Assembly: GCA_035711465.1 (NCBI GenBank)
Contig: DASTCC010000512.1
Coordinates: 1 to 19,338, forward strand
Source: DASTCC01 sp035711465
Lineage (GTDB): Bacteria > Acidobacteriota > Vicinamibacteria > Vicinamibacterales > SCN-69-37
DNA: 19,338 nucleotides
Direction of reading: 5' to 3'
Below are positions 1-8,876 of the stretch, in pieces. Each line of letters starts with the position of its first letter. Positions within the stretch are counted from its first letter, which is position 1. The translations under genes were made by a program, and so were the position numbers. Below the pieces are notes generated by a model. The model searched no databases. It saw only the letters and a list, made by a program, of their open reading frames with translations, and had not been told where the DNA came from.

Positions 1-1335
1 CGCGACCACCGGCAGCAGCGGGACCACGAACCCGCGCTCGAGCTCGGGACGGCGAACGCGCATGATCCAAACCCCGGCGCACACCAGGATGAACGCGAAC
101 AGCGTCCCGATGCTGGTCATCTCCCCGACGATGTCGCCCGGCACGAACGCGCCGAACACGGCTGTGAAGATGAAGAACAGGATGTTCGACTTGTAGGGCG
201 TGCGGTAGACCGGATGGACCTCGGAGAAGACCGGCGGCACCAGCCCGTCGCGGCTCATCGAGTAGAACACGCGCGACTGGCCGAGCAGCATGACCAGGAT
301 GACCGACGAGAAGCCGGCCAGAATCGCCACCGTGACGCTGCGCGACAGCCACTCGTAACCGGTCATGTACTTCGAGATCGCGAAAGCCACCGACGCCTCG
401 CGGCCGGTCGAGCGGAAGTCCTCGACCGTCGCCACGCCGCTCAGCACGTAGGAGAACAGCACATAGAGCACCGTGCAGACGACGAGCGACCCGAGGATGC
501 CGATCGGCATGTCGCGCTTCGGATTCTTCGCTTCCTGCGCGGCGGTCGAGACGGCGTCGAACCCGATGTAGGCGAAGAACACGACGCCGGCGGCGCCGAG
601 GATGCCCATGATGCCGCCGTAGGCATGCTCGATGCCTTCCGGCGTCACGTAGGTCGTCGCCGCGGGAATCATCGGCGTGTGGTTGGCCGGATTGATGAAG
701 CCCCAGCCGATCCCGATCACCATCAGGACGATCGACACCTTGATGACGACGATGATGTTGTTGACCAGCGCCGACTCCCGCGTGCCGCGCATCAGCAGCA
801 GCGAGAGGATGCCGAGGATGAACACGGCCGGGATGTTCATGATGCCGGCGACCCCGGTCGCGGCATCGGTCTGGAACGGCGAGTGGACCCATTGGTATGG
901 GATCTTCAGGCCGAACCATTCGAGCACCAGATTGGCGTACTCACTCCACGCGATCGCGACCGTCGCGGCGCCGACCGCGTACTCGAGGACCAGGTCCCAG
1001 CCGATGATCCACGCGACGAACTCGCCCATGGTCGCGTAGGAATACGTATACGCGCTCCCGGCGATGGGAATCATCGAGGCGAACTCGGCATAACAGAGTC
1101 CCGCGAACGCGCAGCCGATGCCGGCGACGATGAACGCGAGCGTCACCGACGGGCCGGCGCGATCCGCGATCGCTGCGGCGGTTCGCACGAACAGCCCGGC
1201 GCCGATGATCGCGCCGATGCCGAGCGCGACGAGCGACACCGGACCGAGCGTGCGCTTCAGCGCGTGCTCGCCGGTCACGTTCGCGTCCGCCATGAGGCGG
1301 TCGATCGACTTCGTCCGGAAAAGTGAGCCAGCCAC
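1..1335 (-). CDS. APC-superfamily amino acid permease (C-terminus beyond window)
   Basis: Integral membrane transporter of the amino acid-polyamine-organocation superfamily, most like the cationic amino acid transporter (CAT/YfnA) group. The visible 445 residues contain many hydrophobic helices. The first carries GIGAIIGAGLFV, the substrate-binding unwound helix of this superfamily, followed by AGLCYAEFASMIPIAGSAYTYSY, split here as AGLCYAEFAS and MIPIAGSAYTYSY, and later by FFAYIGFDAVSTAAQEAKNP, all characteristic of the family. The chosen start is GTG at 1335, preceded by GAGGA eight bases upstream; an in-frame ATG at 1293 is the alternative. The gene is codirectional with thiE but separated by 116 bp holding its own promoter, so it is probably transcribed independently. 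The left edge cuts the gene before its stop. The substrate cannot be told from sequence alone. Confidence 0.93.
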   Translation of the reverse strand, partial: MAGSLFRTKSIDRLMADANVTGEHALKRTLGPVSLVALGIGAIIGAGLFVRTAAAIADRAGPSVTLAFIVAGIGCAFAGLCYAEFASMIPIAGSAYTYSYATMGEFVAWIIGWDLVLEYAVGAATVAIAWSEYANLVLEWFGLKIPYQWVHSPFQTDAATGVAGIMNIPAVFILGILSLLLMRGTRESALVNNIIVVIKVSIVLMVIGIGWGFINPANHTPMIPAATTYVTPEGIEHAYGGIMGILGAAGVVFFAYIGFDAVSTAAQEAKNPKRDMPIGILGSLVVCTVLYVLFSYVLSGVATVEDFRSTGREASVAFAISKYMTGYEWLSRSVTVAILAGFSSVILVMLLGQSRVFYSMSRDGLVPPVFSEVHPVYRTPYKSNILFFIFTAVFGAFVPGDIVGEMTSIGTLFAFILVCAGVWIMRVRRPELERGFVVPLLPVVA

Positions 1336-1401
1336 TATGTTTTCCTCACAGTCCCCACAGGAGGCCTAGAACTTCGTCGGCACCAGCCTGAAAGCGACGC
1401 G

Positions 1402-1431
1402 ATTATAAGCACACGTTCCGGAACCGGCCAA
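1402..1431 (-). promoter_or_regulatory. Putative sigma-70 promoter of the permease
   Basis: On the minus strand TTGGCC (1431-1426) and a perfect TATAAT (1407-1402) are 18 bases apart. Transcription would start near 1395, giving a leader of about 60 bases that ends in the GAGGA ribosome binding site before GTG 1335. The -10 is perfect and the -35 matches 4 of 6. No strong intrinsic terminator is visible between thiE and this site; only a short GC palindrome (GCGGCGCCGC) without a T tract lies just past the thiE stop. Confidence 0.55.
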
Positions 1432-1451
1432 ATGCCGCGGCGCCGCCGGAC

Positions 1452-2096
1452 TCAGAAATCCAGATCAGTCGCGTGCCGCCAGGCGCGCGCGCGATCGATC
1501 AGCGGGTCGACGAGCAGATCGGAGATCACCGCGACCGACGCCGCGCCCGCAGCGAGCACGTCTGCCGCCCGGTCGATGGTGATGCCGCCGATCGCCACGA
1601 CCGGCAGCTGCCCCGCCACCGCGGCCACCGCGGCTTCGACGCCGGCGAGGCCGACGGTCGGCCACGGGTTGTCCTTGCTCGAGGTCGAGAACACCGGACC
1701 GATCGCGAGGTAGTCGATCGGCTCGCGACAGGCGCGCGCCACCTGGTCGGGCGTATGCGTCGACAGGCCGATGATGGCGCCGGGACCGAGGATCTCGCGC
1801 ACCGTGACTGGAGCCTCGTCGTCCTGCCCCACATGCGCGCCGTCGGCGCCCGACAGCTTCGCGACGTCGGCGCGGTCGTTGATGATCAGCGCGGCGCCGG
1901 CTTCGTGCGTGCGATCGACGAGCTCGTTGGCCAGATCGAGCATCGGCCCGAGCGTCAACGACTTGGCGCGGAGCTGGATGAACCGGATGCCGGCCTCGAG
2001 CCAGGCATCGACGAGGGCCGACGGACACTGCCGCCGGGCCTGGAGCTGGTCGAGATCGCAGATGGCGTAGAGGCGCGGAAGCGGCGCGGGAATCAA
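1452..2096 (-). CDS. thiE: Thiamine-phosphate synthase
   Basis: Joins hydroxymethylpyrimidine pyrophosphate and thiazole phosphate to make thiamine monophosphate, in the cytoplasm. The 214-residue product has the usual ThiE length and motifs along a TIM barrel: FIQLRAK, ALIINDRADVAKLSGADGAH followed by VGQ, IIGLSTHTPDQ, DYLAIGPVFSTSSK (phosphate and pyrophosphate binding) and VVAIGGI near the end. The open frame continues far upstream across accC, but homology begins only at PRLYAICD. The first sensible start is TTG at 2096, giving a TTGA overlap with the accC stop, which suggests translational coupling. There is no clear ribosome binding site, so the exact start is an inference. It is the only thiamine gene here, at the 3' end of the accBC run. 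Confidence 0.93.
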   Translation of the reverse strand: MIPAPLPRLYAICDLDQLQARRQCPSALVDAWLEAGIRFIQLRAKSLTLGPMLDLANELVDRTHEAGAALIINDRADVAKLSGADGAHVGQDDEAPVTVREILGPGAIIGLSTHTPDQVARACREPIDYLAIGPVFSTSSKDNPWPTVGLAGVEAAVAAVAGQLPVVAIGGITIDRAADVLAAGAASVAVISDLLVDPLIDRARAWRHATDLDF

Positions 2097-3484
2097 GCCG
2101 TGTCCGCGAGGCGGTCGTTCGCGGACTTCTTCGTCCCCGCCGCGTCCATGAATCGCTCCATGAAGCTGGTGCTCATCTTGCCGGCGAGGAAATCCTCGTC
2201 GGCGAGAATCTTCAGATGGAGCGGGATCGATGTCTTGATCCCCTCGACCACGGTCATCTCCAGCGTCCGGCGCATGCGGGCGATGGCCTCGCGGCGGTCG
2301 CGGCCATAGGTGATGATCTTGGCGATCAAGGAGTCGTAGTACGGCGAGACCATGCAGTCCGAATGCGCGAACGTGTCGACGCGCACGCCCGGCCCCCCGG
2401 GGACGCTGAACGCCTGAATGAGCCCGGGGCTCGGCGTGAACGTCTCGGGATCTTCGGCGTTGACGCGGCACTCGATCGCGTGACCGCGAATCTCGATGTC
2501 GCTCTGGCGCGCCGAGAGCCGCTGCCCTGCCGCGATCCGGATCTGCTCCTTGACGATGTCGACGCCGGTGACGAACTCGGTGACCGGATGCTCGACCTGC
2601 AGCCGGGTGTTGGCCTCGAGGAAGTAGAAGTGGCCCGACGGATCGAGCAGGAACTCGAACGTGCCGGCGTTCGTGTACTGGACGGCCTTGGCGGCGTCGA
2701 CCACCGTGGCGCCGAGCCGGCGCCGCTGCTTCTCCGACATCACCGGCGACGGCGCTTCCTCGATCAGCTTCTGGTGGCGGCGCTGAATCGAGCACTCGCG
2801 CTCGCCGAGATGGATGACGTTGCCATGATGATCGCCGAGGACCTGAATCTCGATGTGGCGCGGCGAGTCGACGTACTTCTCGATGTAGACGTCGCCGACG
2901 CCGAAGGCCGCTTCGGCCTCGCGCATCGCGGTCTTGAACGCTTTCGGCAGCTCTTCCCCGGCGCGGATGACGCGCATGCCGCGCCCGCCGCCGCCGGCGA
3001 CCGCCTTGATGATCACCGGGTAGCCGAGTTCCTTGGCGACGTTGAGCGCCTGCTCCTCGCTCTGCACGGGGCCTTCGCTTCCGGGCAGCACCGGCACCCC
3101 GGCCTTCTTCATCGCCCGGCGCGCCCGCGCCTTGTCGCCCATCAATCGGATGACGTTCGGAAACGGCCCGATGAACTTGATGTGGCAGGCCTCGCACACC
3201 TCGGCGAGGTAGGCGCTCTCCGACAGGAACCCGTAGCCCGGGTGGATGGCGTCCGCTCCGGTGATCTCGGCCGCCGAGATGATCGCCGGCACGTTGAGAT
3301 AGCTGTTGAGGCTGCGCGCCGGCCCGATGCAGACGTCCTCGTCGGCGAACCGGACGTGGAGCGAGTGCTCGTCGGCCTCGGAGTAGACGGCCACCGTCTT
3401 GATGCCGAGCTCGCGGCAGGCGCAGATGACGCGGAGCGCGATCTCGCCGCGATTCGCGATCAGGATCTTGTTGAAGAGCGGCAT
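2093..3484 (-). CDS. accC: Biotin carboxylase subunit of acetyl-CoA carboxylase
   Basis: ATP-dependent carboxylation of the biotin on AccB, first half-reaction of acetyl-CoA carboxylase in fatty acid synthesis. The 463-residue protein is of normal length and complete. It has the N-terminal Rossmann-like domain (ILIANRGEIALRVI, residues 7-20), the ATP-grasp glycine loop AVAGGGGRGMR (161-171), HIEIQVLGD (210-218), ECSIQRRHQK (230-239), and the catalytic segment FLEANTRLQVEHPVTE (288-303) with the conserved Glu, Asn and Arg. Many homologues have Met where Ala291 stands here, a minor variation next to the active site. The C-terminal carboxylase domain is present, including EDPETFTPSPG. The ATG lies 2 bases after the accB stop and the 3' end overlaps thiE, so accB, accC and thiE look cotranscribed. 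Confidence 0.97.
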   Translation of the reverse strand: MPLFNKILIANRGEIALRVICACRELGIKTVAVYSEADEHSLHVRFADEDVCIGPARSLNSYLNVPAIISAAEITGADAIHPGYGFLSESAYLAEVCEACHIKFIGPFPNVIRLMGDKARARRAMKKAGVPVLPGSEGPVQSEEQALNVAKELGYPVIIKAVAGGGGRGMRVIRAGEELPKAFKTAMREAEAAFGVGDVYIEKYVDSPRHIEIQVLGDHHGNVIHLGERECSIQRRHQKLIEEAPSPVMSEKQRRRLGATVVDAAKAVQYTNAGTFEFLLDPSGHFYFLEANTRLQVEHPVTEFVTGVDIVKEQIRIAAGQRLSARQSDIEIRGHAIECRVNAEDPETFTPSPGLIQAFSVPGGPGVRVDTFAHSDCMVSPYYDSLIAKIITYGRDRREAIARMRRTLEMTVVEGIKTSIPLHLKILADEDFLAGKMSTSFMERFMDAAGTKKSANDRLADTA

Positions 3485-3486
3485 GG

Positions 3487-3966
<480 letters not shown>

Positions 3967-3970
3967 AGGG

Positions 3971-5089
3971 TCAGACCACCATCAGGTCCCGCGGCGCGTC
4001 GGTCAGCACCTCGCACCCGGTGGCAGTCACAACGACATCGTCCTCCAGCCGGACACCGCACAGCCCTTCGAGGTACGCACCAGGCTCCACGGTGAACACC
4101 ATCCCCGGCACCAGCGGTTCCTGGTCGGCCGCGGCTCGGGCGATTCTCGGCGCCTCGTGGACGTCGAGACCGAGTCCGTGTCCAGTGGCATGCACGAACG
4201 CGGCACCGAATCCGCGATCGGTCAGCACCTGTCGCGCCGCTGCATCGACATCGGACGTCAGCCCGCCGGGTCGTACTGCTGCCAGTGCCGCCGTTTGCGC
4301 TGCTCGTACGGCCTCGAAGAGCGTGAGCAGCTGATCGCTGGCCTGTCCGACAACGGCCATTCGGCTCAGGTCGACGCAGTATCCGTCTAAGACGCCGCCA
4401 AAGTCCAGCAGCACGGCGTCGCCGTCGGCGAGCTCACGCGACGTCGGACGCGCGTGCGCGTGCGCCGAGTGCGGGCCCGACGCGACGATGGTCGGAAAGG
4501 CCGGCGCGCTGAAACCGGCGCGCTCGAGCGCCTGATCGATGCGCCGCGCGACGTCGCGTTCGCTGCCGCGCGCGGCGAGGATCTCGCGCAGTTCACGCGC
4601 GACACCGGCGAGCAGTGCCCCGGCCCGCCGCAGCGTCGCCAGCTCGATCTGGTCCTTGATCATGCGCATCCGCTCGACTTCACGGGCGAGCGCGATCCAC
4701 TCGATCGCCGGACACTTCGCGCGCCAGCCGGCCATCTGCGCCACGGTGATGTCGTGGGGTTCGAAACCGACGCGCTCGAACTCGAGGCGCCCGAGCAGCG
4801 CCGCGAGCGCGTCGTCGTAGCCCTCGCTCACCGGCTCCACCTCGACCGGCGAGATCGCTCCCGATTCGAGGCCGGCGCGCGCGGCGGCTTCATAACGGCC
4901 GTCGACCACCAGCCAGGCGTGGCCGAGGCGCGCCGACACCACGAGCAGGCCGGCGGTGCCCGAGAACCCGGTGAGGTATTTGATGTTCAGCGGCGTCGAG
5001 ACGACCACGCCGTCGAGACGGCGAATCGACGGCAACGCGCAGAAACGTTGAAGCCGCCCGGACAGAGCCGGGCGGGACGGCTGAGACAT
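3971..5089 (-). CDS. M24-family Xaa-Pro peptidase (PepQ/PepP-like)
   Basis: Cytoplasmic metallopeptidase predicted to cleave peptide bonds next to proline. The 372-residue protein has an N-terminal creatinase/prolidase domain (about 15-140; note YLTGFSGTAGLLVV) and a C-terminal pita-bread catalytic domain. All five metal ligands are visible: Asp229 (LLDFGG), Asp240 (YCVDLSRM), His304 (GHGLGLDVHE), Glu335 (FTVEPGAY) and Glu349 (VRLEDDVVV). The domain order and length fit the PepQ/YqhT group rather than methionine aminopeptidase. Dipeptidase or aminopeptidase P specificity cannot be decided from sequence. The gene lies 9 bases after the TPR gene and 4 bases before accB, a linkage to accBC common in bacteria. 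Confidence 0.93.
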   Translation of the reverse strand: MSQPSRPALSGRLQRFCALPSIRRLDGVVVSTPLNIKYLTGFSGTAGLLVVSARLGHAWLVVDGRYEAAARAGLESGAISPVEVEPVSEGYDDALAALLGRLEFERVGFEPHDITVAQMAGWRAKCPAIEWIALAREVERMRMIKDQIELATLRRAGALLAGVARELREILAARGSERDVARRIDQALERAGFSAPAFPTIVASGPHSAHAHARPTSRELADGDAVLLDFGGVLDGYCVDLSRMAVVGQASDQLLTLFEAVRAAQTAALAAVRPGGLTSDVDAAARQVLTDRGFGAAFVHATGHGLGLDVHEAPRIARAAADQEPLVPGMVFTVEPGAYLEGLCGVRLEDDVVVTATGCEVLTDAPRDLMVV

Positions 5090-5098
5090 GCGTGGCGC

Positions 5099-7081
5099 CT
5101 AGGCCACCGATTCGGAGACGACCTGCCGGCGGGCCTGGACGCGTCGGAGGAGCTTCTCGAGGGACGCGACCGGCGACGGCGACCGGCGCGACGCCGTCGT
5201 TCGCCCCTTCTTCGGCTTGGGCGGTTCGATCGGCGTCACCGGCGTCTCGACCGATGGCACCGCCGTATCGTACACCGTCGCGCGGGCGGCGAGGGATTCG
5301 GAGGCGTCGCCGCCAACCTCCGTCACTTCCGGCGGCGTGAAGTCCGGCGCCGACTCGACGATCGCCGCGAACACGGGCGACGGCGGCGGAGGCGCTGGGA
5401 CTGGGGCTTCCTGCACGGCCGGCGGCGTCCAGTCTTCAGCGCTGGCATCGGCGAAGGCGCTCGCCATCGTCTGCGCGGCGTGATCGCGATCGGACGTCTC
5501 GAACGACGCCGCCGCCTCGCGGGCCTGCGCGGCAGACGCGAGCACATCCGATTCGAAGGCGCTCGCATTCGGCACGTCGTGATCGAACGCGCTCGAGAGC
5601 TCGACCGGCGCGTCTTCGGCGTCGTGGCCGACTAGGTGCGTGAGCGGCTCGATCAGCCGGCCGCCCGACGACAAATCCTGCATCGCCGCGAACGCGTCCG
5701 CCGCGTGCGGTTCCGGCGCGGCGTCGTCAGCGATCGCATCGGCGTGGACCCCGGCGACCAGATCCGCGGCGAGTTTCTCCGCGCCGGCGATGGCCAGCTC
5801 GGCGTCGGCCGGCACCAGATCGATCGCCGGCCCGTCGTCAGTCGAGTGGTCGTACTGCACGTCGATGGCGCGCGTGATCTGGGGCTCGACGTCGGCTGGC
5901 TCGATCGCCGCGGCGAACGCCGCGACCTCCTCGGCGAGGTCGACCGACGCCTCGCGGGCCTGTACGAAATCATCGAGCCCCTGCGTCGCAAAGGGCGGCG
6001 GCTCGGCGGCGTCGACGCGCATCACGTCGACATCACGGACCGGGTCGGGTTCCATTTCGATCGGCGTGCCGGCAACCGCAGTGTGCTCGTGGACCGAGGC
6101 GGCGTGGCTGGCCGCGTGCGCTTCGGCTTCGGCAAACGCCGCGATGCTCTCGTCGGCGACGCGGTCGGCGTGCTGCGCGGCGGCCGTCTCGGCGGCCGAG
6201 AGCTCGACGGGTTCCGGAGCGACGAGGGCCTCGACGACCGGCGCCGCGTCCGCCGCGATCGTCTTCAGTGCTTCTTCTGCCTCGAGTGCTTCGAGCGCAG
6301 CGGCTGCGTCCTCGGCGGCACGGTTGGCGACCGCCATCGACGCCGCGGCCGGCGTCTCGATTTCGACGGGAATGATCGCAGCGGCCTCGACGATGGCTGC
6401 GGCCGGCTCGGACATCGCCGTCGCGAATTCGGCGAGCGGGTCTGCCGGCGCCTCCTCGATTAGGTGGGCGGTCGCCGCCGCCGCGACGACGGGCTCGGGC
6501 GGATCGGCCTCGGTCGTACGCGCCGCGACCAGCGCTTCGGCCTGCGCGTCGAGGTCGGCAATCGCCGCCTCGAGGCTGGCCTCGGCGTCGGCCGCCGGTT
6601 CGACGCTCGCATTCGCCGCGGCCGCGATCGCGGCGAAGGTCTCCGACGGCGCGATCGCCTGCTCGTAGGCCTCGAGCGTCTCGGCTGGAAGCTCCGGCGG
6701 CGCGTCGACGGCCGCGGTGTCTTCTTCGATTGCGGCGCCCTCCGGCGGCCAGGGCCCCGGCGCTTCGACGTCGAGCAGCATCGTGCTCTCGGCGCGATCG
6801 TGGAGCTCGGCCAGGCCGCGAATCGCGGCGAGGTTGTCCGGCGCCTTGCGCAGGACGAGCTCGAGCTCGGTCCTGGCTTCGTCGTAGCGCCCCAGGTCGA
6901 GGAGCGCCCATCCGAGCGTGACGCGTCCGGAGAGATGATCCGGAAACTGCGCCAACCCTTCCTTGCAGAGCTGCACGGCGCGCTCGAGGTCGCCGCCGCG
7001 CCGGAACCGCTCGGCAATCGGGGCGAATCCCGAGGTCCTGTCCGCGCCCTGTCGGCCTCTCACCGCCGGTCCCGTACCCAT
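5099..7081 (-). CDS. Acidic Ala/Glu-rich protein with N-terminal TPR repeats
   Basis: No enzyme domain is recognisable. Residues about 18-98 form two to three tetratricopeptide repeats (FAPIAERFRRGGDLERAVQL; GRVTLGWALLDLGRYDEAR; DNLAAIRGLAELHDRA), a protein-protein interaction scaffold. Residues about 100-610 are a low-complexity segment very rich in Ala, Glu, Asp, Pro and Val, probably extended. The last 45 residues turn basic (KPKKGRTTASRR) and end in an amphipathic helix (LEKLLRRVQARRQ). No signal peptide or membrane helix is seen, so it is probably cytoplasmic. ATG 7081 is the first start after an in-frame stop and has no good ribosome binding site; GTG seven codons in is an alternative. 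Family members often have a longer N-terminus, so the start is uncertain. It lies between the PKD lipoprotein and the M24 peptidase; a role with the pilus genes is only a guess. Confidence 0.82.
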   Translation of the reverse strand: MGTGPAVRGRQGADRTSGFAPIAERFRRGGDLERAVQLCKEGLAQFPDHLSGRVTLGWALLDLGRYDEARTELELVLRKAPDNLAAIRGLAELHDRAESTMLLDVEAPGPWPPEGAAIEEDTAAVDAPPELPAETLEAYEQAIAPSETFAAIAAAANASVEPAADAEASLEAAIADLDAQAEALVAARTTEADPPEPVVAAAATAHLIEEAPADPLAEFATAMSEPAAAIVEAAAIIPVEIETPAAASMAVANRAAEDAAAALEALEAEEALKTIAADAAPVVEALVAPEPVELSAAETAAAQHADRVADESIAAFAEAEAHAASHAASVHEHTAVAGTPIEMEPDPVRDVDVMRVDAAEPPPFATQGLDDFVQAREASVDLAEEVAAFAAAIEPADVEPQITRAIDVQYDHSTDDGPAIDLVPADAELAIAGAEKLAADLVAGVHADAIADDAAPEPHAADAFAAMQDLSSGGRLIEPLTHLVGHDAEDAPVELSSAFDHDVPNASAFESDVLASAAQAREAAASFETSDRDHAAQTMASAFADASAEDWTPPAVQEAPVPAPPPPSPVFAAIVESAPDFTPPEVTEVGGDASESLAARATVYDTAVPSVETPVTPIEPPKPKKGRTTASRRSPSPVASLEKLLRRVQARRQVVSESVA

Positions 7082-7137
7082 GTCACAACGTCCGATCCGC
7101 GCTTCGTGCGTTGGTCAGTCACCGCCGGCCGCCGGAG

Positions 7138-8145
7138 CTATTCATGCTCCGGCGCGGCGGTGATGGTGACGCTCTTGGTGACCGTGCCGACCTTGCCGGC
7201 GCTGTCGGTGACCTTGAGCACGACGTTGTAGGTACCCGGGTTGCCGAAGATGTGCGCGATGGTCACGCCCGATCCGGTGGCGCCGTCGCCGAAGTCCCAT
7301 TCCCAGGCGACGATCTCGCGGCCGTTCAGCGCCGTCGAGAGCGAACCGTTGAAGAAGACGTTCTGTCCCGCCTTCACCGTCGACGGCGAGAAGCTGAAGT
7401 TGGCCGTCGGCACCGCGCCGACGCCGACCGCAATTTCCACCGGCGCGGTCGAGTTCGACAGGCCGCGATCGTCGGTGACCGTCAGCACGACGTTGTAGGC
7501 GCCAGCCAGGTCGTAGCTGTGATTGACCTGCTTGCCGGACGCGGTCCGGCCGTCGCCGAAGCTCCACGAGTAGGAGACGATCGTGCCGTCGTCGGTCGAC
7601 TGCGATCCGTCGAAGACGATGTTCTCGCCTTCCTTCGGCGCGGTCGGCGAGAAGAAGAGCTTCGCCACCGGCGCGCCGTTCGGCCCGACGACCGTGGACG
7701 GCGGCGTCAGACGAATCGAGGCGAAGGTCGGCCGCGAGTTGTTGAAGTCCGAGCCGACCGGTGTCACGACGATGTCGACGATGGTGTCGGCGTCGACGTT
7801 GGCGGGCGGCTCGGGCGGCGCGGTGTAGCTCACGGTGGCGCGCCCGTCGCTGCCGGTCGAAACCGAACGCGACGACAGCGTGCCGAAGTCGACCAGCGTC
7901 CCGTTGACCGCGGTTTCGACGCGCAGCGTCAGGCCGGAGATCGGCTGGCTGTTCGCGTCACGCGCGGTGATGGTGATCACCGACCGCGACCGCCCGTCCT
8001 GCGGGACCATGTCGGGCGACACGGCGGTATTGATCGAGACGCCGAACTCGGACGGGCCGGTCAGCGCCGGCGCGTTCTGCTTGTCGAGCCCGCAGGCGGC
8101 GACGACGGCCATTGCCAGGAACACGAGGATTCGTTTGGTTACCAC
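7138..8145 (-). CDS. Lipoprotein with Ig-like (Big_1-type) domain and two PKD domains
   Basis: Predicted envelope lipoprotein of 335 residues. The N-terminus KRILVFLAMAVVAAC has a positively charged start, a hydrophobic core and a lipobox with Cys18 as the lipidated residue. Residues about 35-147 resemble a bacterial Ig-like domain (SVITITARDANSQPISG ... TGSDGRATVSYTAP). Two PKD beta-sandwich domains follow, about 158-240 (YSWSFGDG, HSYDLAGAYNVVLTVTD) and 246-330 (WEWDFGDG, FGNPGTYNVVLKVTD). PKD domains usually mediate protein or glycan contacts outside the cytoplasm. The start is GTG at 8145, since the signal sequence begins there. It lies 69 bases after the preceding lipoprotein gene and 56 before the TPR gene. 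The position behind pilQ suggests a pilus- or surface-linked job, which is an inference. Confidence 0.88.
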   Translation of the reverse strand: MVTKRILVFLAMAVVAACGLDKQNAPALTGPSEFGVSINTAVSPDMVPQDGRSRSVITITARDANSQPISGLTLRVETAVNGTLVDFGTLSSRSVSTGSDGRATVSYTAPPEPPANVDADTIVDIVVTPVGSDFNNSRPTFASIRLTPPSTVVGPNGAPVAKLFFSPTAPKEGENIVFDGSQSTDDGTIVSYSWSFGDGRTASGKQVNHSYDLAGAYNVVLTVTDDRGLSNSTAPVEIAVGVGAVPTANFSFSPSTVKAGQNVFFNGSLSTALNGREIVAWEWDFGDGATGSGVTIAHIFGNPGTYNVVLKVTDSAGKVGTVTKSVTITAAPEHE

Positions 8146-8188
8146 GTCAGCACCCCACTGACATCCGAAGCCCGTACCGAGCCTCCGG

Positions 8189-8210
8189 AAAACTGTTGCA
8201 GTTGTCTGCA
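8189..8210 (-). terminator. Weak terminator-like hairpin between the two lipoprotein genes
   Basis: TGCAG and CTGCA (8197-8201 and 8206-8210) form a 5-bp stem with a 4-base loop. On the minus strand this is followed by four T residues (8192-8189) after a 4-base gap. The stem is short, so at best this would reduce read-through from the pilMNOPQ block into the PKD gene. It may be chance. Confidence 0.22.
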
Positions 8211-8214
8211 GCCC

Positions 8215-8874
8215 TTAGCTCGGATCGCCCCAATCGGCGAAGTTGACACTGATGCGCCCGACCACCGAGACTTCCCGGCCGGCCTGGTCCTGCCCGTAGA
8301 ACGTGACTTCGGCAATCGTCGAGATCGCCTGCGCCCCGCCGTTGTTGCGCAGCGCCCGCAGCGGCGCTTCTTCCTTGGCCTGGATGCGCACGAGCGTGAG
8401 GTTCGCCGTGGCGCCGCTGCCGCCCACGGTGACGGTGACGGCGCCGTCGAAGCCGAAGGGCACGTCGACGCCGGGCGTGTTGCGGCCGTCGGCGCGGATG
8501 AAGACCACGCGATAGCGGTTGACGGTGATGAAGTTGCTGGTCGACGGCTGCGACGGCGAGTTCGCGCTGCCCGGGTCCTTGAGGCCGAGCGAGAACGTCA
8601 CCTGCGCGAGGTCCGAGAACACCGTCGCCGACTTGGCGCCCACGCCGGTGTCGACGAAGGTGATGACGTCGGACGCGAGCGTGCCGCCGAACTCATCGGG
8701 CTGGGCTCCCGACGCGGCCGCGAGCGAATCGATGATCAGATACGACGGCGACACGCCGTCGGTCTGCGTGCTCGTGCAGCCGGCCTGGAAGGCGACGCCC
8801 GCGGCGAGCGCCAGCGCCGTGACACCGGCGCGAGAACGATGAGAGAACTGGGACCAACGGAGTCGGATGCTCAT
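8215..8874 (-). CDS. Putative lipoprotein of unknown function, downstream of pilQ
   Basis: A 219-residue protein I do not recognise. The N-terminus has several Arg/His residues, then a hydrophobic stretch (GVTALALAAGVAFQAGC) ending in a likely lipidation Cys33; Gln at position -3 makes the lipobox atypical. The rest looks all-beta and extracytoplasmic, with alternating hydrophobic residues (FITVNRYRVVFIRADGR; GAVTVTVGGSGATANLTLVR; TIAEVTFYGQDQAGREVSV). ATG 8874 is only 2 bases past the pilQ stop, so it is almost surely cotranslated with pilQ. The open frame extends upstream across pilQ, but that extension is a shadow. A secretin-assembly lipoprotein (pilotin-like) or a periplasmic pilus partner is possible from position only; no pilotin motif is seen. 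Encoded well apart from any paralogue in this window. Confidence 0.82.
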   Translation of the reverse strand: MSIRLRWSQFSHRSRAGVTALALAAGVAFQAGCTSTQTDGVSPSYLIIDSLAAASGAQPDEFGGTLASDVITFVDTGVGAKSATVFSDLAQVTFSLGLKDPGSANSPSQPSTSNFITVNRYRVVFIRADGRNTPGVDVPFGFDGAVTVTVGGSGATANLTLVRIQAKEEAPLRALRNNGGAQAISTIAEVTFYGQDQAGREVSVVGRISVNFADWGDPS

Positions 8875-8876
8875 GG

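Noticed and set aside
214..1326. Plus-strand open frame opposite the permease, rich in Arg, Asp and His
   Set aside because: Shadow of membrane-helix codons on the other strand.
1432..1451. GC palindrome just after thiE considered as a terminator
   Set aside because: GCGGCGCCGC has no following T tract on the minus strand, so intrinsic termination is not supported.
1452..3197. A 581-codon minus-strand frame spanning accC and thiE
   Set aside because: Only the last 214 codons match ThiE; the rest is an Arg-rich out-of-frame reading of accC.
5640..6668. Plus-strand open frame of 342 codons made mostly of Ala and Ser
   Set aside because: Antisense reading of the Ala/Glu-rich TPR gene; no motif and no promoter.
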